Shown here in pieces: positions 50,446 through 60,364 of a stretch of 64,000 nt of DNA. Source of the stretch: Sapria himalayana (taxonomy: Eukaryota > Streptophyta > Magnoliopsida > Malpighiales > Rafflesiaceae); assembly GCA_029783825.1 (NCBI GenBank), contig JAREIK010002440.1:372001-436000 (forward strand), in the 5' to 3' direction. Made by a program: the position numbers and the translations under genes. The first letter of the stretch is position 1, and each line of letters opens with the position of its first letter. Below the pieces are notes generated by a model. It saw nothing but the letters and a program-made list of their open reading frames with translations, was not told the DNA's origin and searched no databases.

Positions 50446-51090
50446 CTACAAAAGATTTATGATTTAAAATGTTCAATCCTAAGTATGATGAGGATGTGTT
50501 AAAATTGTATCGAATCATTTATTCTAAGTTAAATAAAGTATTTAAATGTTATGTGAGTTCCCTCTCCCTAAGAGTAGATTTTAAGGATTAGTTCAGCCGA
50601 TCCCAATTTCTAATATACGTAGGATATAGTTTGCAAAAAAAAAAAACTTTTGGTCAAAAAGTTTGTTTTTTTTGTTCATATAAGCCAAAAGTTTACCCTT
50701 TTCCTTATGTTTGCCTTTGACCCTAAGTTTGCCCTTAACAAATAAATCAATATGTGTAACAAAAAACAAAGTGTGATTCCAACATTACACTAAAAGAATT
50801 AAGATAAATTAAATAATATTTAGTTATTTAAATAAAAATTCTTAAACTTTTGAAAAAATTGGACTTACAATGAGGTTATGTAAAAATGGAAATATTTTAT
50901 GCATAAACCATCAAGGCCTTTGAAGTGACAAAGAAAGAACATGTAGCATATGACCAACGTCGAAACCAACAAGGCTGCCAATCAGTACGTAGAAACCATT
51001 TGTCAACTATCATACATTGTAAATTTATCTTCTTCAAAAGATTTTAAGATTTTTCAGTGAAGGGAAAACCCTAAGCTAAACAATCTTGAA
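50446..51090. other. Downstream flank of the PADRE gene
   Basis: No gene recognised. It lies beyond the stop codon of the minus-strand gene at 51094 and should contain its 3' UTR. I could not identify a clear AATAAA on that strand. Confidence 0.4.
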
Positions 51091-51093
51091 CAA

Positions 51094-51636
51094 TCAACTC
51101 GAACACAAAGGTGACTCTTCTTCGATAGTCTCCAACAATGGTTTCTTCGATCTAGAAACCGAAACTATATGAATAAAATCAGAGTCACGAATCCCTTCAA
51201 AACCATCCAAACGAGTCTCTGGCTCTACTGGGACCGTTACATTTTCCTCTACGCGTTTTTGTGCATCTCCCGGAGAAACCCTTGATTTCCTACTGCAGAA
51301 GAATAAACATCGTTTGCCTTTCCTACGCTTCTTAACAACGGAAAATAGCGCGGCCATTTCGTCTGAGGCAACAACAGAGTTCTTACGATGCATTGGAAAC
51401 ATTACATACAAACTCGCCGCGTCGAGATCTGTTTCGGCGGACAGAGGACGGAATCTTCGAGCGACCATGAGAGAGCTGTACTTGACGATGAAGCAATTTG
51501 GTGTCTCTATCATGACGTCGGCTGCTTTCGTTGGGTGCTTCAGCTGCTTGATCTGTCTATTAGGAAGAATAACTTCGATAGATTTTTCTTTTGTGAACTT
51601 GGAAACCGCTAGACTGCACGAAACGTGGTTTCCCAT
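51094..51636 (-). CDS. PADRE/DUF4228 domain protein
   Basis: 180 residues, no intron. The start 'MGNHVSCS' is typical of this plant family: Gly2 followed by Cys7 fits N-myristoylation and palmitoylation, suggesting membrane attachment. Domain order: N-terminal core (residues ~8-90) with 'IEVILPNRQIKQLKHPTKAADVM' (split: IEVILPNRQI, then a K-H-P-x-K-A-A-D box), 'PNCFIV' and 'LDAASLYVMFPM', all PADRE hallmarks. Then a basic patch (KKRRKGKR, residues ~102-109) and a polar, probably disordered C-terminus. Family members are known to respond to pathogens and abiotic stress; the biochemical role is unclear. The frame is clean, unlike all surrounding sequence, and the GC content is higher. ATG at 51636 is chosen because upstream sequence leads directly to a TATA box. 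Confidence 0.88.
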   Translation of the reverse strand: MGNHVSCSLAVSKFTKEKSIEVILPNRQIKQLKHPTKAADVMIETPNCFIVKYSSLMVARRFRPLSAETDLDAASLYVMFPMHRKNSVVASDEMAALFSVVKKRRKGKRCLFFCSRKSRVSPGDAQKRVEENVTVPVEPETRLDGFEGIRDSDFIHIVSVSRSKKPLLETIEEESPLCSS

Positions 51637-51670
51637 TACAACTTGAAGCAGATCAGAGTCGGAAGAGAGA

Positions 51671-51682
51671 TGGCTTTTATAG
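51671..51682 (-). promoter_or_regulatory. TATA box of the PADRE gene
   Basis: On the minus strand the text is ctataaaagcca, with TATAAAA 39-45 bp upstream of the ATG. A start site ~30 bp downstream would leave a 5' UTR of only 10-15 nt, which is short. Confidence 0.6.
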
Positions 51683-51780
51683 GTGGTGGCACTGAAATCG
51701 GGGGTGGATCATGAAATGAATCTTCTTTGGGAGATAAGATGCATTGCACGTCGAAGGAAAGTAGAGTTTTCAAAATACGG

Positions 51781-51826
51781 TTGACCTAGACTTTGACTCT
51801 AACGTGGCAAATATGGGATACGTGTT
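51781..51826. promoter_or_regulatory. Cluster of W-box and ACGT core motifs
   Basis: Within 46 bp are TTGACC (51781), TTGACT (51793), ACGTGGC (51802) and ACGTGT (51820), about 145-190 bp upstream of the PADRE ATG. W-boxes bind WRKY factors; ACGTGGC/ACGTGT are bZIP (ABRE/G-box-like) cores. Such a cluster fits a stress-responsive gene, but these motifs are short and binding is inferred. Confidence 0.4.
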
Positions 51827-51889
51827 CGATTATTATATTCCATTATTATAGTATACAAAAATTAAAATTAAAAAAAAATCAAAAAAAAA

Positions 51890-52481
51890 GGGAAATTGTG
51901 TTTTGGGTTAATTACTATAAATTTTTAAAAATTAGAAACAAAAATAAAGTCACTTGAATTCGTAAATCCTAAACTATAAATATGTTTTGATGAAATTATG
52001 TTTTGGGGAAATTATGTTTTGGGGAAATTATGTTTTGGGTAAATTATGTTTTGGGGAAATTATGTTTTATGATTTTAAAAAAAATCATAAAATTATAAAT
52101 ATATTAAAAATAATGGTACTTGAATTCGTAAATCCTAAACTACCCACGCTCCCCCCCCCCCTGTCAGTCTCCACGAATTCCATCACGGAGCAAGCTCCAG
52201 TGAGCTCCACGTCAAGCTCATTGGAGCTTGACAGAGCTCCAAGAAGGAGCTCGTGCATAGGGGCGGAGGGGATAGGGGTGGGGAGAGAGAGGAGAGGGGC
52301 GAGGGGTGAGTGCATACAGATGAGAGGATACCGGCGAGGGTTAGGGTAGTTTAGTAATATCGAATTTAAGTGCCCTTATTTTTAATATAGTTATGGTTTT
52401 GTGACATTTTTTCAACTATTAAAAGTTTAATTTCTAATTTTTAAAAATTTCTAGGAAAACACCCCAATACATAATTCTCCC
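51890..52481. mobile_element. Non-autonomous Mutator-like element with GC-rich interior
   Basis: Left end gggaaattgtgttttgggtt and, reverse-complemented, right end gggagaattatgtattgggg begin long imperfect inverted repeats of about 100 bp. Shared blocks include 'aaatttttaaaaattagaaa' and 'attaaaaataa...cacttgaattcg' with 'ctaaactac'. The flanks are A-rich (aaaaaaaaa / aaaaatatt), so a 9-bp duplication cannot be confirmed. The interior (52140-52340) is GC-rich and unlike the repeats. Long inverted ends with a foreign interior are typical of MULEs, including those that capture gene pieces. Confidence 0.6.
51981..52060 (+). repeat. Five tandem copies of a 16-bp unit
   Basis: The unit tatgttttggggaaat is repeated at 51981, 51997, 52013, 52029 and 52045 with one to three changes. 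It resembles the outermost part of the element's own inverted repeat (gggaaattgtgttttggg). Confidence 0.9.
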
Positions 52482-52595
52482 AAAAATATTGATATTAAAA
52501 AAGAAAATAGTTATTATTATAAAAAATTTGACTGATTTTGTATTGCATTCTAAATTATAAATCTTAATTCTAATATTTTTGAGATATATGTATAT

Positions 52596-52885
52596 ATGTG
52601 TGTATATAAGTATGTATGTGTATATAAACACACACATACATGTGTGTGTGTTGTGTGTGTGTGTGCACATAGTATGGTTTATATATTAAGATATATATTT
52701 TGATTGCCCATACATGCACATGCACACTTGCACACACACACGCACACTTGCACACACGCTCACACACACTTGCACGCAAGGACACTTGCACACTCGCACA
52801 CACTTGCAATTGCGTGTGAACATGCACACACGCACACCACACACACAAGCACACTTGCACACGCAAACACATACACACAAACACA
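52596..52885. repeat. TG/CA-rich alternating purine-pyrimidine DNA
   Basis: Runs of TG (52596-52670) are followed by about 180 bp of imperfect repeats around 'cacacttgca' (52715-52885). The open frames here, rich in His/Thr or Cys/Val, follow from the repeat and are not genes. Confidence 0.9.
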
Positions 52886-53640
52886 TGCATAAACATTTTG
52901 AAAATTGAGGGTTTTGAATTTTTTTGGAAAACAGAACACTTTTAGGAAAACAACTATTTTTGAAAAAAATTCAAAAATAGAAGCGTTTATGAAATTTAAT
53001 TTTGTTATCTTATGATGACGCGTACCAGGAATAGTGATTTGTGATTTTTGATTTACAGTGTATTAAAATAAAAATATTTTTTGTTTTAATATACTTTTTT
53101 TGTAATTATGAAAAACTCGTCTTTTTATGGAAGTAATTTTTGTTGAGGGTGATAAAAATTAATTTACTCTATTTTTTGTTTAGAGAACCAAAATAAAACT
53201 TACCCAACTTTAATTTTACATTTTTTAATTTTCAAAAATACAAAAACAAATATTATTTTATACTATTGAATTTTACCTTAGAGTTGAGAATCTCAAAGTT
53301 ACATTTACAACAAAAACAAAATAATAAAATCCAATAATCATTTAAGCGGGCAAGTACAAAAATTAATTTTGTATATAAAAAAATAAATTTCAAAACACTT
53401 GATTGAAAATATAATTTTTCATGTTTTTAAAACTTAAAAAAATTAAAATAATTATAATAGTTTTTTTAAAAATAAAAGTATATAAGCTTCCATATATTAA
53501 TTCATTTTCAAGGTTACAAAATATTTCTCAGTATGTAACAAACATGAAGACATCCATCAGCTAGACAGTTTCTCCTTTGGCTGCAATGGAGTCATCTCGT
53601 TCACCATCTCCATCTGTTTCAACAGAAAATTACCAAATCT
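52886..53640. other. Spacer, possibly with a terminal exon on the minus strand
   Basis: Mostly AT-rich. At 53557-53613 the minus strand reads 'MEMVNEMTPLQPKEKLSS' and a stop, preceded by ttttctgttgaaacag, which could be a splice acceptor. The plus strand of the same stretch is also open ('MESSRSPSPSVSTENY'). I cannot identify either protein, and no matching upstream exon is visible. Confidence 0.2.
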
Positions 53641-53827
53641 ACATTCCACACACATTTGCGCACGTGCACTCACGCACGCTCGTGCTCGCGGCCACACACC
53701 ACACACAAACAATCAATAAAATATTTATATCATTATCAACTACTATATATACTAGTTTCTTACTCACATTAAATGTATCATATTAAATAGTTCCTTACTC
53801 ACATTTGATAATTAGAATAAGATCTCG

Positions 53828-54339
53828 AGTGAGTGAGTAGCCCAGGCACAGCATGGTCTGAAAAAGTAGTGCCTAGCCCAGCACAGCCCAGAACCATGCA
53901 TGTACTTGAATGTCTACCCAAGGCACGGTCCAAAGGTATGGTGACCATGACCTAAGGAGGCTAGGACGAGGACAGGGTCACAAAAAACTGGGTAACAGGA
54001 TTTCTGTGACTCGCCCGTGCCCAGACATGTTTATTAAAAGAAAAATCAATTTTTTTTTAAATATTTTATTTATACACATCAACCACAACCACGTAGCAGG
54101 ATTTTTTTAATGAAACTCGTACCTGACAGTCAGACACAAGTTACGACCCGAGCACCTAGCACATTAGACACGATTCTATCCCGGGTCCCGAGATCATTCC
54201 GGACCGGGCAATCAGTAGTCCCGTGCCAGGCACAAGACAACTTATACGTCTGGCAGGCCCGGCACAACACGGTGATCCAACTGGGTCACCCAAATTAGGT
54301 CATTCTGAGTTTCTGACACATGCTCATTTGACACCTCTA
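53828..54339. mobile_element. Non-autonomous hAT element (right end clear)
   Basis: GC-rich DNA with 'aggcacggtcc', 'cccgtgccaggcac' and 'caggcccggcac' motifs ends in tttgacacctcta at 54339, the hAT terminus. The left end is decayed (around tctcgagtgagtgag at 53822-53836) and no target duplication is certain. It codes for nothing. Confidence 0.65.
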
Positions 54340-54639
54340 AGAAGATATGATATAATTTTATGATTAACAAACCTAATATTTCATGATAAATATTCAGAAT
54401 AGGATAAAATATTTTTAATTTTGGTTGTTATGCATGACAAAGCCAAGAATACTCAAGCAAAGAGTTATAATATACTCAAGCATTTAATAAGAAATCATAC
54501 CATAAAATAAAAATAATTTATCTCACTCAAACCTAAATAAAAAACTTATCATAATCTTCTGATTTTGTAAAGAAAAAAAATAATAATTATTATAAAATAA
54601 AATCAAAACCAAATTCCTTAGAAATACATTATTAAAAAA

Positions 54640-55065
54640 AAAAAGACTAACAATACAATTAAAATAAATAAAATCCATAAAAAATAATAAACTAAATTGA
54701 AAATTATCATATATAATAATTGTTGGATGAGTTTCATTATATACCATAATATTAAACCAACTGACAAAAAATGCAATAAAAAAGAATGATTACAATAATA
54801 TAAATATTAACTCTCGTGTCAAAACATCTACGTTACTGTTTTGAAGTGAAAATTAAAAAAAAAACTAACAAGATAATTAAAAAATAAAATAAAATATACA
54901 TAAGAAACAATAAAGTAGTTTGAATATTATCATAAATAACAACTTTTAATTTTTGAATGATTGTCATTATCTATCATAATATAAATCCAATTGACAAAAA
55001 GCATAATGAAAAAAAAAAGAAAAAGAAAGATTACAATAATGAGTATTAACTCTCATATGAATATT
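54640..55065 (+). repeat. Two diverged tandem copies of a ~210-bp AT-rich unit
   Basis: Copy 1 about 54640-54830, copy 2 about 54852-55065. Shared order: 'actaacaa', 'aataaaat', 'ttatcat', 'cattat', 'accataatat' or 'atcataatat', 'tgacaaaaa', 'gattacaataat', 'tattaactctc'. No ORF. Confidence 0.65.
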
Positions 55066-55112
55066 TTATAATTCTAAAGATGTATTACTTTCTCTTGTCT
55101 CCTCGATTATAG

Positions 55113-55800
55113 AGATTGTTTGCATCTAATGCCACAGCTAAAGAAATGAGGTTGATTGATGAGCATGAGTCTAAAGATTGTGTTATGCATCATTTTTCAG
55201 ACTTTGAAGCTTGGAAATATTTCAATCAAACTCATCCTGATTTTGTAGTTGTAAGTCGAAATGTTCGACTGGGTCTTTCCATTGATAGCTTTAATCCATT
55301 TGGTCAATCCGGACAACAAGATTCTTCATGGCTGATTATATTAATGTCATACAATTTGTCCTAATGGATGTGCATTAAAGATTAATATATGTTTTTATCT
55401 AAAATTGTGCCAGGGCCAAAGATTCCAAAGGGAAAGTTGGATGTTTTCTTACAACCTATAATTGCAGAGTTAAAAACATTGTGGGAGGTGGGGGTATGTA
55501 CATATAACATTTCAAGGAAGCATAATTTTTAAATGAATGCTGCTCTAATGTGGAAAATTAGTGATTTTCCCCTATACTCACTATTGTAGGGATGAAGTAC
55601 TACAGGGAAGCTTGTATGTCCTCATTGAATGAAAGATTAATATGCATTTACATTGAATAAAGAGGGGAAGACATCATGGATGACAATCATCATAAGTTCT
55701 TACCAAGACATCATGGATGACAATCATCATAAGTTCTTACCAAGATATCATCAATTTCGAAGGAATAAAAATTCTTTTTTGAAGGATAAATATTTGGTGT
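55113..55800 (+). pseudogene. CACTA (En/Spm) transposase TNP2 fragment
   Basis: The first part is open: 'FSDFEAWKYFNQTHPDFVVV' then 'SRNVRLGLSIDSFNPFGQ', the hallmark R-N-V-R-L-G-L-x-x-D-G-F-N-P-F of plant tnp2 proteins (S replaces G). Past stops come 'PGPKIPKGKLDVFLQPIIAE', 'TYNISRKHNF', 'AALMWKISDFPLYS' and 'HHKFLPRYHQFRRNK', in the normal order. It is an internal piece only; neither CACTA ends nor tnpA is seen. Included is a perfect 37-bp tandem duplication (55671-55744). Confidence 0.8.
55671..55744 (+). repeat. Perfect 37-bp tandem duplication
   Basis: The segment starting acatcatggatgacaatcat is repeated exactly (55671-55707 and 55708-55744) inside the CACTA fragment. Absence of differences suggests a recent slippage event. 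Confidence 0.95.
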
Positions 55801-55973
55801 TTCTATCTATGTAAGTGAAGAACTTACATAGCTAGTATACTTTAAAATATTTGGTGCTTAGATAGATTAGTAACAAACGATTAGTAAGTGAAGAACGAAA
55901 AATATTTGGTGGTAGAGAAGAATTTTGTATATTCATTTCTATTAAGTGCTAAAAATGACCAAATCACCCCCAC

Positions 55974-56120
55974 TCGAATAACTGTGTACTTCCTAGCTAG
56001 TATGTTAAGAGGTCTACGTTGAACGTGACCAAACCACCTCATATGATATCTACAAATAATTGTATTCTTCCTTCCTAAATATTTTTTAATCTCATCAAAT
56101 AATAATATGATATCTGCAAA
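55974..56120 (-). pseudogene. LINE reverse transcriptase fragment
   Basis: Minus-strand 'LFADIILLFDEIKK' (56061-56120) recalls the L-F-A-D-D box of plant LINE RT with one D missing. 'YHMRWFGHVQRRPLN' (56000-56050) is the C-terminal R-W-F-G-H-V motif. The two lie much closer than in a complete LINE, so the part between is deleted. The dead hAT at 56121 adjoins its upstream end and probably inserted into it. Confidence 0.65.
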
Positions 56121-58075
56121 TAGATGTGTCAATTGGATCGGGCCGGCCAGCACGAAAAAATCCCGTGCCCATCACGGGTCGTGCTGGACACGTGCCGTGC
56201 TTGACCCGGCACGGTGCCCATCACGGGCCGTGCTTGACACGGGTTCGTCCCGTGTTGGGTGTCCCCCAAGCCCGACCACCTTGCTTCGCCCCCCCTGCAA
56301 AAAAGACCGTGGGTCGGGTCCAATTAGACCCGACCCTCAGTCCCACGAGGCCCGAACCGACACAATTCCTCCCCCCCCCCCCTCCCAACGGAAAAAAAAA
56401 ATTAATAAAAAATTTAAATTTCAGCCATTGGATCTCACCTCCAATGACTAGGGGGCAGAATCCAACGACCCTCATGATTCTGCCTCCTAAAAAATTAAAA
56501 AAAAAAATTCTTTAATCTATAAATTTCACCCCCTCTCTCTTTAACATTTATGTTTTTCATAAACATATTTTCTCTCAAATCGCTCATTTTCTCTCTCAAA
56601 AATCTTGCTCCACTTTCTCAAGACTCGGGATTTCGACATTCGGCTTGGATTTTTGGGAATATCAACTTGAGTTTGGAACTTTGAGCTTGACTGTGATGCA
56701 CCGTGCACGTGACCGACCTCGCTGCTTTTACCGGGTAATTTATTTTAAGTTTTTTTAACTCTATCTCTCTCTCTAGACCAAAAATAAAAAATATTAAAAT
56801 CAGTCCTCTAGTCTCTAAAAAACTATTCTGAATAACAAAAATCCTAAAAAATGACAAATACAACTGAAAGATATTTAAATTTAGAAAATAAAAATATTAC
56901 ACAGATGTCTGAGGCTGCTAAAACTTTGGTTTCTCCAGTAGTCTCAACCCAAACTTCTAAAAAATAAAAAACTAGGAGGACTTCTGTAGTTTGGATTCAT
57001 TTTAATATAATAAAACAAAAAAATATTAGTGGTAAGGAACAAGAAATAACACAGTTCAAATATTGTATGTGACTTTTAACACGTAAGAGTTCGTTTGGGA
57101 CCGAGCACATTAAGAGGTATACCAAATTATGCACCAAAAAACATGGTCCATTAGATCCTAGGCAAACCCAAGTTGGCACTGCATTTTTGAGACTGGATCG
57201 AGTTCAGTCTCAAAGTTTACTCCCTTCATATACTCCAACGAGTTGGGTAGGGACGGCATGGCCAGACTTATCACATTGATGGGTCTTCCGATCAGATTTT
57301 CGGAAGATCCAATGATAGTGCACATCATGCAGACATATTTTCATCCTGCTTATCATAGGATTCCTATGTCCACATCTAGGAATAACATACTAAAGATATA
57401 TAAGTTAGAAAAACAAAAAATAATTAATAAATTTATGACATATAGTGGAGTAATATCCGTGACGTCCGATATCTGGACAAGTCACGATGAATCATCTTAT
57501 GCATATCTCACCAGCCACTGTGTAGATTATAACTGGACTATGAATAAAAAAATTTTAGGATTCTCTGAGATTCTTCATCATCATGATGGCCCGGCCATTT
57601 TTCAGTGTATGATAAAAATCTTTAGGAAAAATAAAATTCAAAATAAAATTTTTAGTGTTACATTCGATAACGCATCTAATAATAAAGTAGTGATCAACAT
57701 GTTTGTTAGGAATATTAGAGACACACCATTAGGAGAGATTTTTTATGTCAGATGCATGTGTCACGTGATTAACCTGATTGTTCAAGCGGGTATGAAGGTG
57801 TGTTCTCATACGTTGGATAATATACGTAATGCACTAAAATATATTTGTACTCCTCACAGACAACAAGAGTTTGGTAGTCTCTATTTGTCTACGAATCTTA
57901 AGAAGAAGAGATTCCAATTGAATATGAGACATCATTGAAATTACACGTACCTGATGTTAAAATCATGTGTTGGATACAAACACGTGATATCCGACTACGC
58001 CAATAGTAAGAGTGACGAACTTATTATTGACGATACAGACTGGACTTCAGGAATTTCATAAATGAAATTCCTGAA
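56121..58075 (+). mobile_element. 5' half of a dead hAT transposon
   Basis: It starts tagatgtgtcaattggatcg (a mutated hAT end), then a GC-rich subterminal region with 'gtgcccatcacggg' repeats, a hairpin at 56305-56340, and a transposase remnant parallel to the intact copy at 59473. Similarity stops abruptly at 58075, right after a 28-bp palindrome (58047-58074). No 3' end or second target duplication is present. Confidence 0.85.
56851..58075 (+). pseudogene. hAT transposase N-terminal remnant
   Basis: ATG 56851 corresponds to the start of the intact transposase. A TAA at 56965-56967 stands where the intact copy has CAA. The BED finger region is degraded (the first C of its C-x2-C pair reads F), and a frameshift lies near 57190. 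From 57243 to 57935 the frame is open and keeps the first two catalytic aspartates ('SVTSDIWTSHDESS', 'FSVTFDNASNN'). It stops at a TGA (57936-57938) where the intact copy has TGG. The remainder is in frame until the break at 58075. Confidence 0.85.
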
Positions 58076-59100
58076 ATATGAAAATTTTCAATCTTCATGT
58101 CCAGCTAACATACAATCCACATGCGAAAGAATCAGTAAAAAATAATAATTTAATAATGACCATTTTGATCACATAAAGAAATTACATTAAAGTATGTAAA
58201 TGGCCTCCAACCTCACCTTGAGCCAATTAGCTTTCCCTTCACATATGATCTTCACCATATACACTAACCTGCAGCTAAAGACAAGCCAACCCATAGACTT
58301 CTGAATAAGATAGCATATATAAATAAATATAACTGCATTTAAGTATGTTACCATCCTAAATATCTAAGTACATCAAAAAAATATCTAAGACCATAAAATT
58401 ATTAAGATAAGACAACTAGGATAAAATACGAAATTGGGAATAAGAAAAAAATATATAACAGTGAGTGTTGAGTAGAACATAAAACAATCAAAAGACCTAA
58501 ATTGATACTCGAAATTAAATCAACTGACATAAAAAAAGACTCAACAAAAAAAAACGCATATCTAACATACACCTTTAAAGCTGTGAACAAAGCCTTCTAA
58601 CACTAGACACTTCATGACTCACACCAATAGGAGCCTCAACAAGTCCATGATCAGATGAGACACAAAGATATATCTCGTTATTCTTCTCAAGACCAAATAT
58701 GATTATAGTACCATATGCATAAGCATGTTTAATACTCACTCTATACGAGCTAACAATCAAACAAGAAAACAATCAAATCACTATAATATTTAAATGTGTG
58801 CCTTCTTGGATCGAGCTTTTGATAAAGGACATCCTCTAAAAAATCACATACACACTCAATATTCATTTTGATTTCTGATGAGTAACATTTATACTCTTTC
58901 GAAGTACTAGAATACTAGGGGAAGACATAGTTCAAGAAAGAGGGCAGTCATCTTCTTTGTACTAGGAGAAATTCAGAATGTAACAAATAATATCTAAAAA
59001 TCTTAGGTAGAAGATGAAAAAAAATCTCTACTACGCACAAGCTAATATGAGATATGATAGTCTAGGAAAGAAGATGACATTCAATAGATTAAAAATTAAT
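58076..59100. other. Spacer with one unrecognised minus-strand frame
   Basis: No known gene. The minus strand at 58575-58772 encodes 65 residues ('AYGTIIIFGLEKNNEIYLCV', then 'SSDHGLVEAPIGVSHEVS'), which look less random than other small frames here. It is preceded by a possible splice acceptor (ttgattgttag). It may be a fragment of a gene or transposon I do not recognise. Confidence 0.25.
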
Positions 59101-59464
59101 AATTATTATTATTTCTCCACAAAAATATTCAGAAATACTTCTATGTAGTAGAATGTCTAACTTATTTTAATCAAATGTCTATTATTCTTTTCAATTACCA
59201 TGTTCTACACCGAGATGTTTGGATATGAAATCTAATTATTCATCTCATACTCCTAAAAAAAAATAAGAAAAATTAATATGAAATAGATTCTAAAATATTA
59301 TTATTTCTCAAGATTCTAATATTATAATTAAAACTACATTTGTACTAATAAATAAAATTCTATAAAAATAAATGTAAATTAATGTTTTCTTTTATAAGTA
59401 GACAAACATATATATTTAGTATAATAGTCAATGATAATAAAATATTTCAAGTCATCGTGTGTGA
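59101..59464 (-). pseudogene. Copia integrase fragment, antisense, split by the hAT insertion
   Basis: Minus-strand 'KYFIIIDYYTKYI' near 59405-59445 recalls the first-aspartate motif of Copia integrase. 'ISYPNISV' followed by 'EKNNRHLIKIS' near 59160-59240 recalls the stretch around the third catalytic residue. Many stops. The intact hAT inserted at its upstream edge. Confidence 0.45.
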
Positions 59465-59472
59465 GCTTCATA
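59465..59472. other. Target site duplication, left copy
   Basis: gcttcata, identical to 63297-63304. Eight bases is the hAT standard. Confidence 0.95.
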
Positions 59473-59818
59473 TAGAGGTGTCAAACGGGCCGGGCCGGCC
59501 CGGCCCGGCACGAGGCACGGCACGGTTCGGCCGTGCCTGGGCCGGCCCGGCACGTTAAAAAACCGTGCCCGGGCCCGTGCCGTGCCCGGTCGAAGCAAGG
59601 CACGAAACGTGCCGTGCCTGGCCCGGCACGGGTCGTGCCTAGGCACGGCACGCCGGCACGGGTCCATCCCGTGCCGGTCCCGCAGGCACGCGTGGCACGC
59701 CGCCAGTGCCACGCGTGCCGTGGCGTGACCGCGTGACCACTGAGCACTGAGTCGTGACTCGTGCTCGAAGTCTCGAACTCGAACCACCCAGCACCAGCAC
59801 CATGGCCCCCCCGGAAAA

Positions 59819-59860
59819 AAGACCGCGGGTCGGGTCCAAACAGACCCGACCCGCGGTCTT
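59819..59860. other. Perfect hairpin in the hAT 5' region
   Basis: Arms of 18 bp (aagaccgcgggtcgggtc and its exact complement) are separated by the 6-base loop caaaca. The related half-copy has the corresponding hairpin at 56305-56340, with unpaired changes. It lies ~350 bp inside the element and 505 bp before the transposase start. A role in transcription or transposition is unproven. Confidence 0.9.
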
Positions 59861-60364
59861 TTCCGCCGAAAACCGAGATAAATGAAAAAAATAACGGTAA
59901 AAAAAAAAAAAAATTCAAACGTAGATCGATTTTCAGCCGTTGGATTCGACGCCAACGGCTAGGGGGCAGAATCCGACGGTCCTCGTGATTCTGCCCATTA
60001 AATTTAATAAAAAAATTCAAAAAAATAATAAAAAAATAATTTTTTTTTTAAACAAAAACTTTTTTTAGGCTATATAATCTACCCCCCTCCCTATAGAATT
60101 TATGTTTTTCAAAAACATTAATCCTCTCAATTTTTTCTCTCTCTCACATAAACCGTGCTTTTCTCGCTCGGCCCTCGTTTTATTGATTTCGGCTTGAATT
60201 TTCGTGAAACTCAATTTGAGTTTTGAACTTCAAAGCTTCCTGCGGGCTTCGGTGCATCTTTCACGTGAGAGACCTCTTTGCTTTTACCGGGTAATATAAT
60301 TTACTTTTTGTTTTATTTTCTCTCTCTAAATCTTCTCTCTCTAGAAAAACGTACGAAATAAAAA

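Noticed and set aside
52570..52908. Open frames rich in His/Thr (plus) and Cys/Val (minus)
   Set aside because: Translation of a TG/CA-rich repeat on both strands; not a gene.
56107..56515. Pro/Arg-rich frames at the start of the dead hAT
   Set aside because: GC-rich subterminal DNA of the transposon, non-coding in the intact copy.
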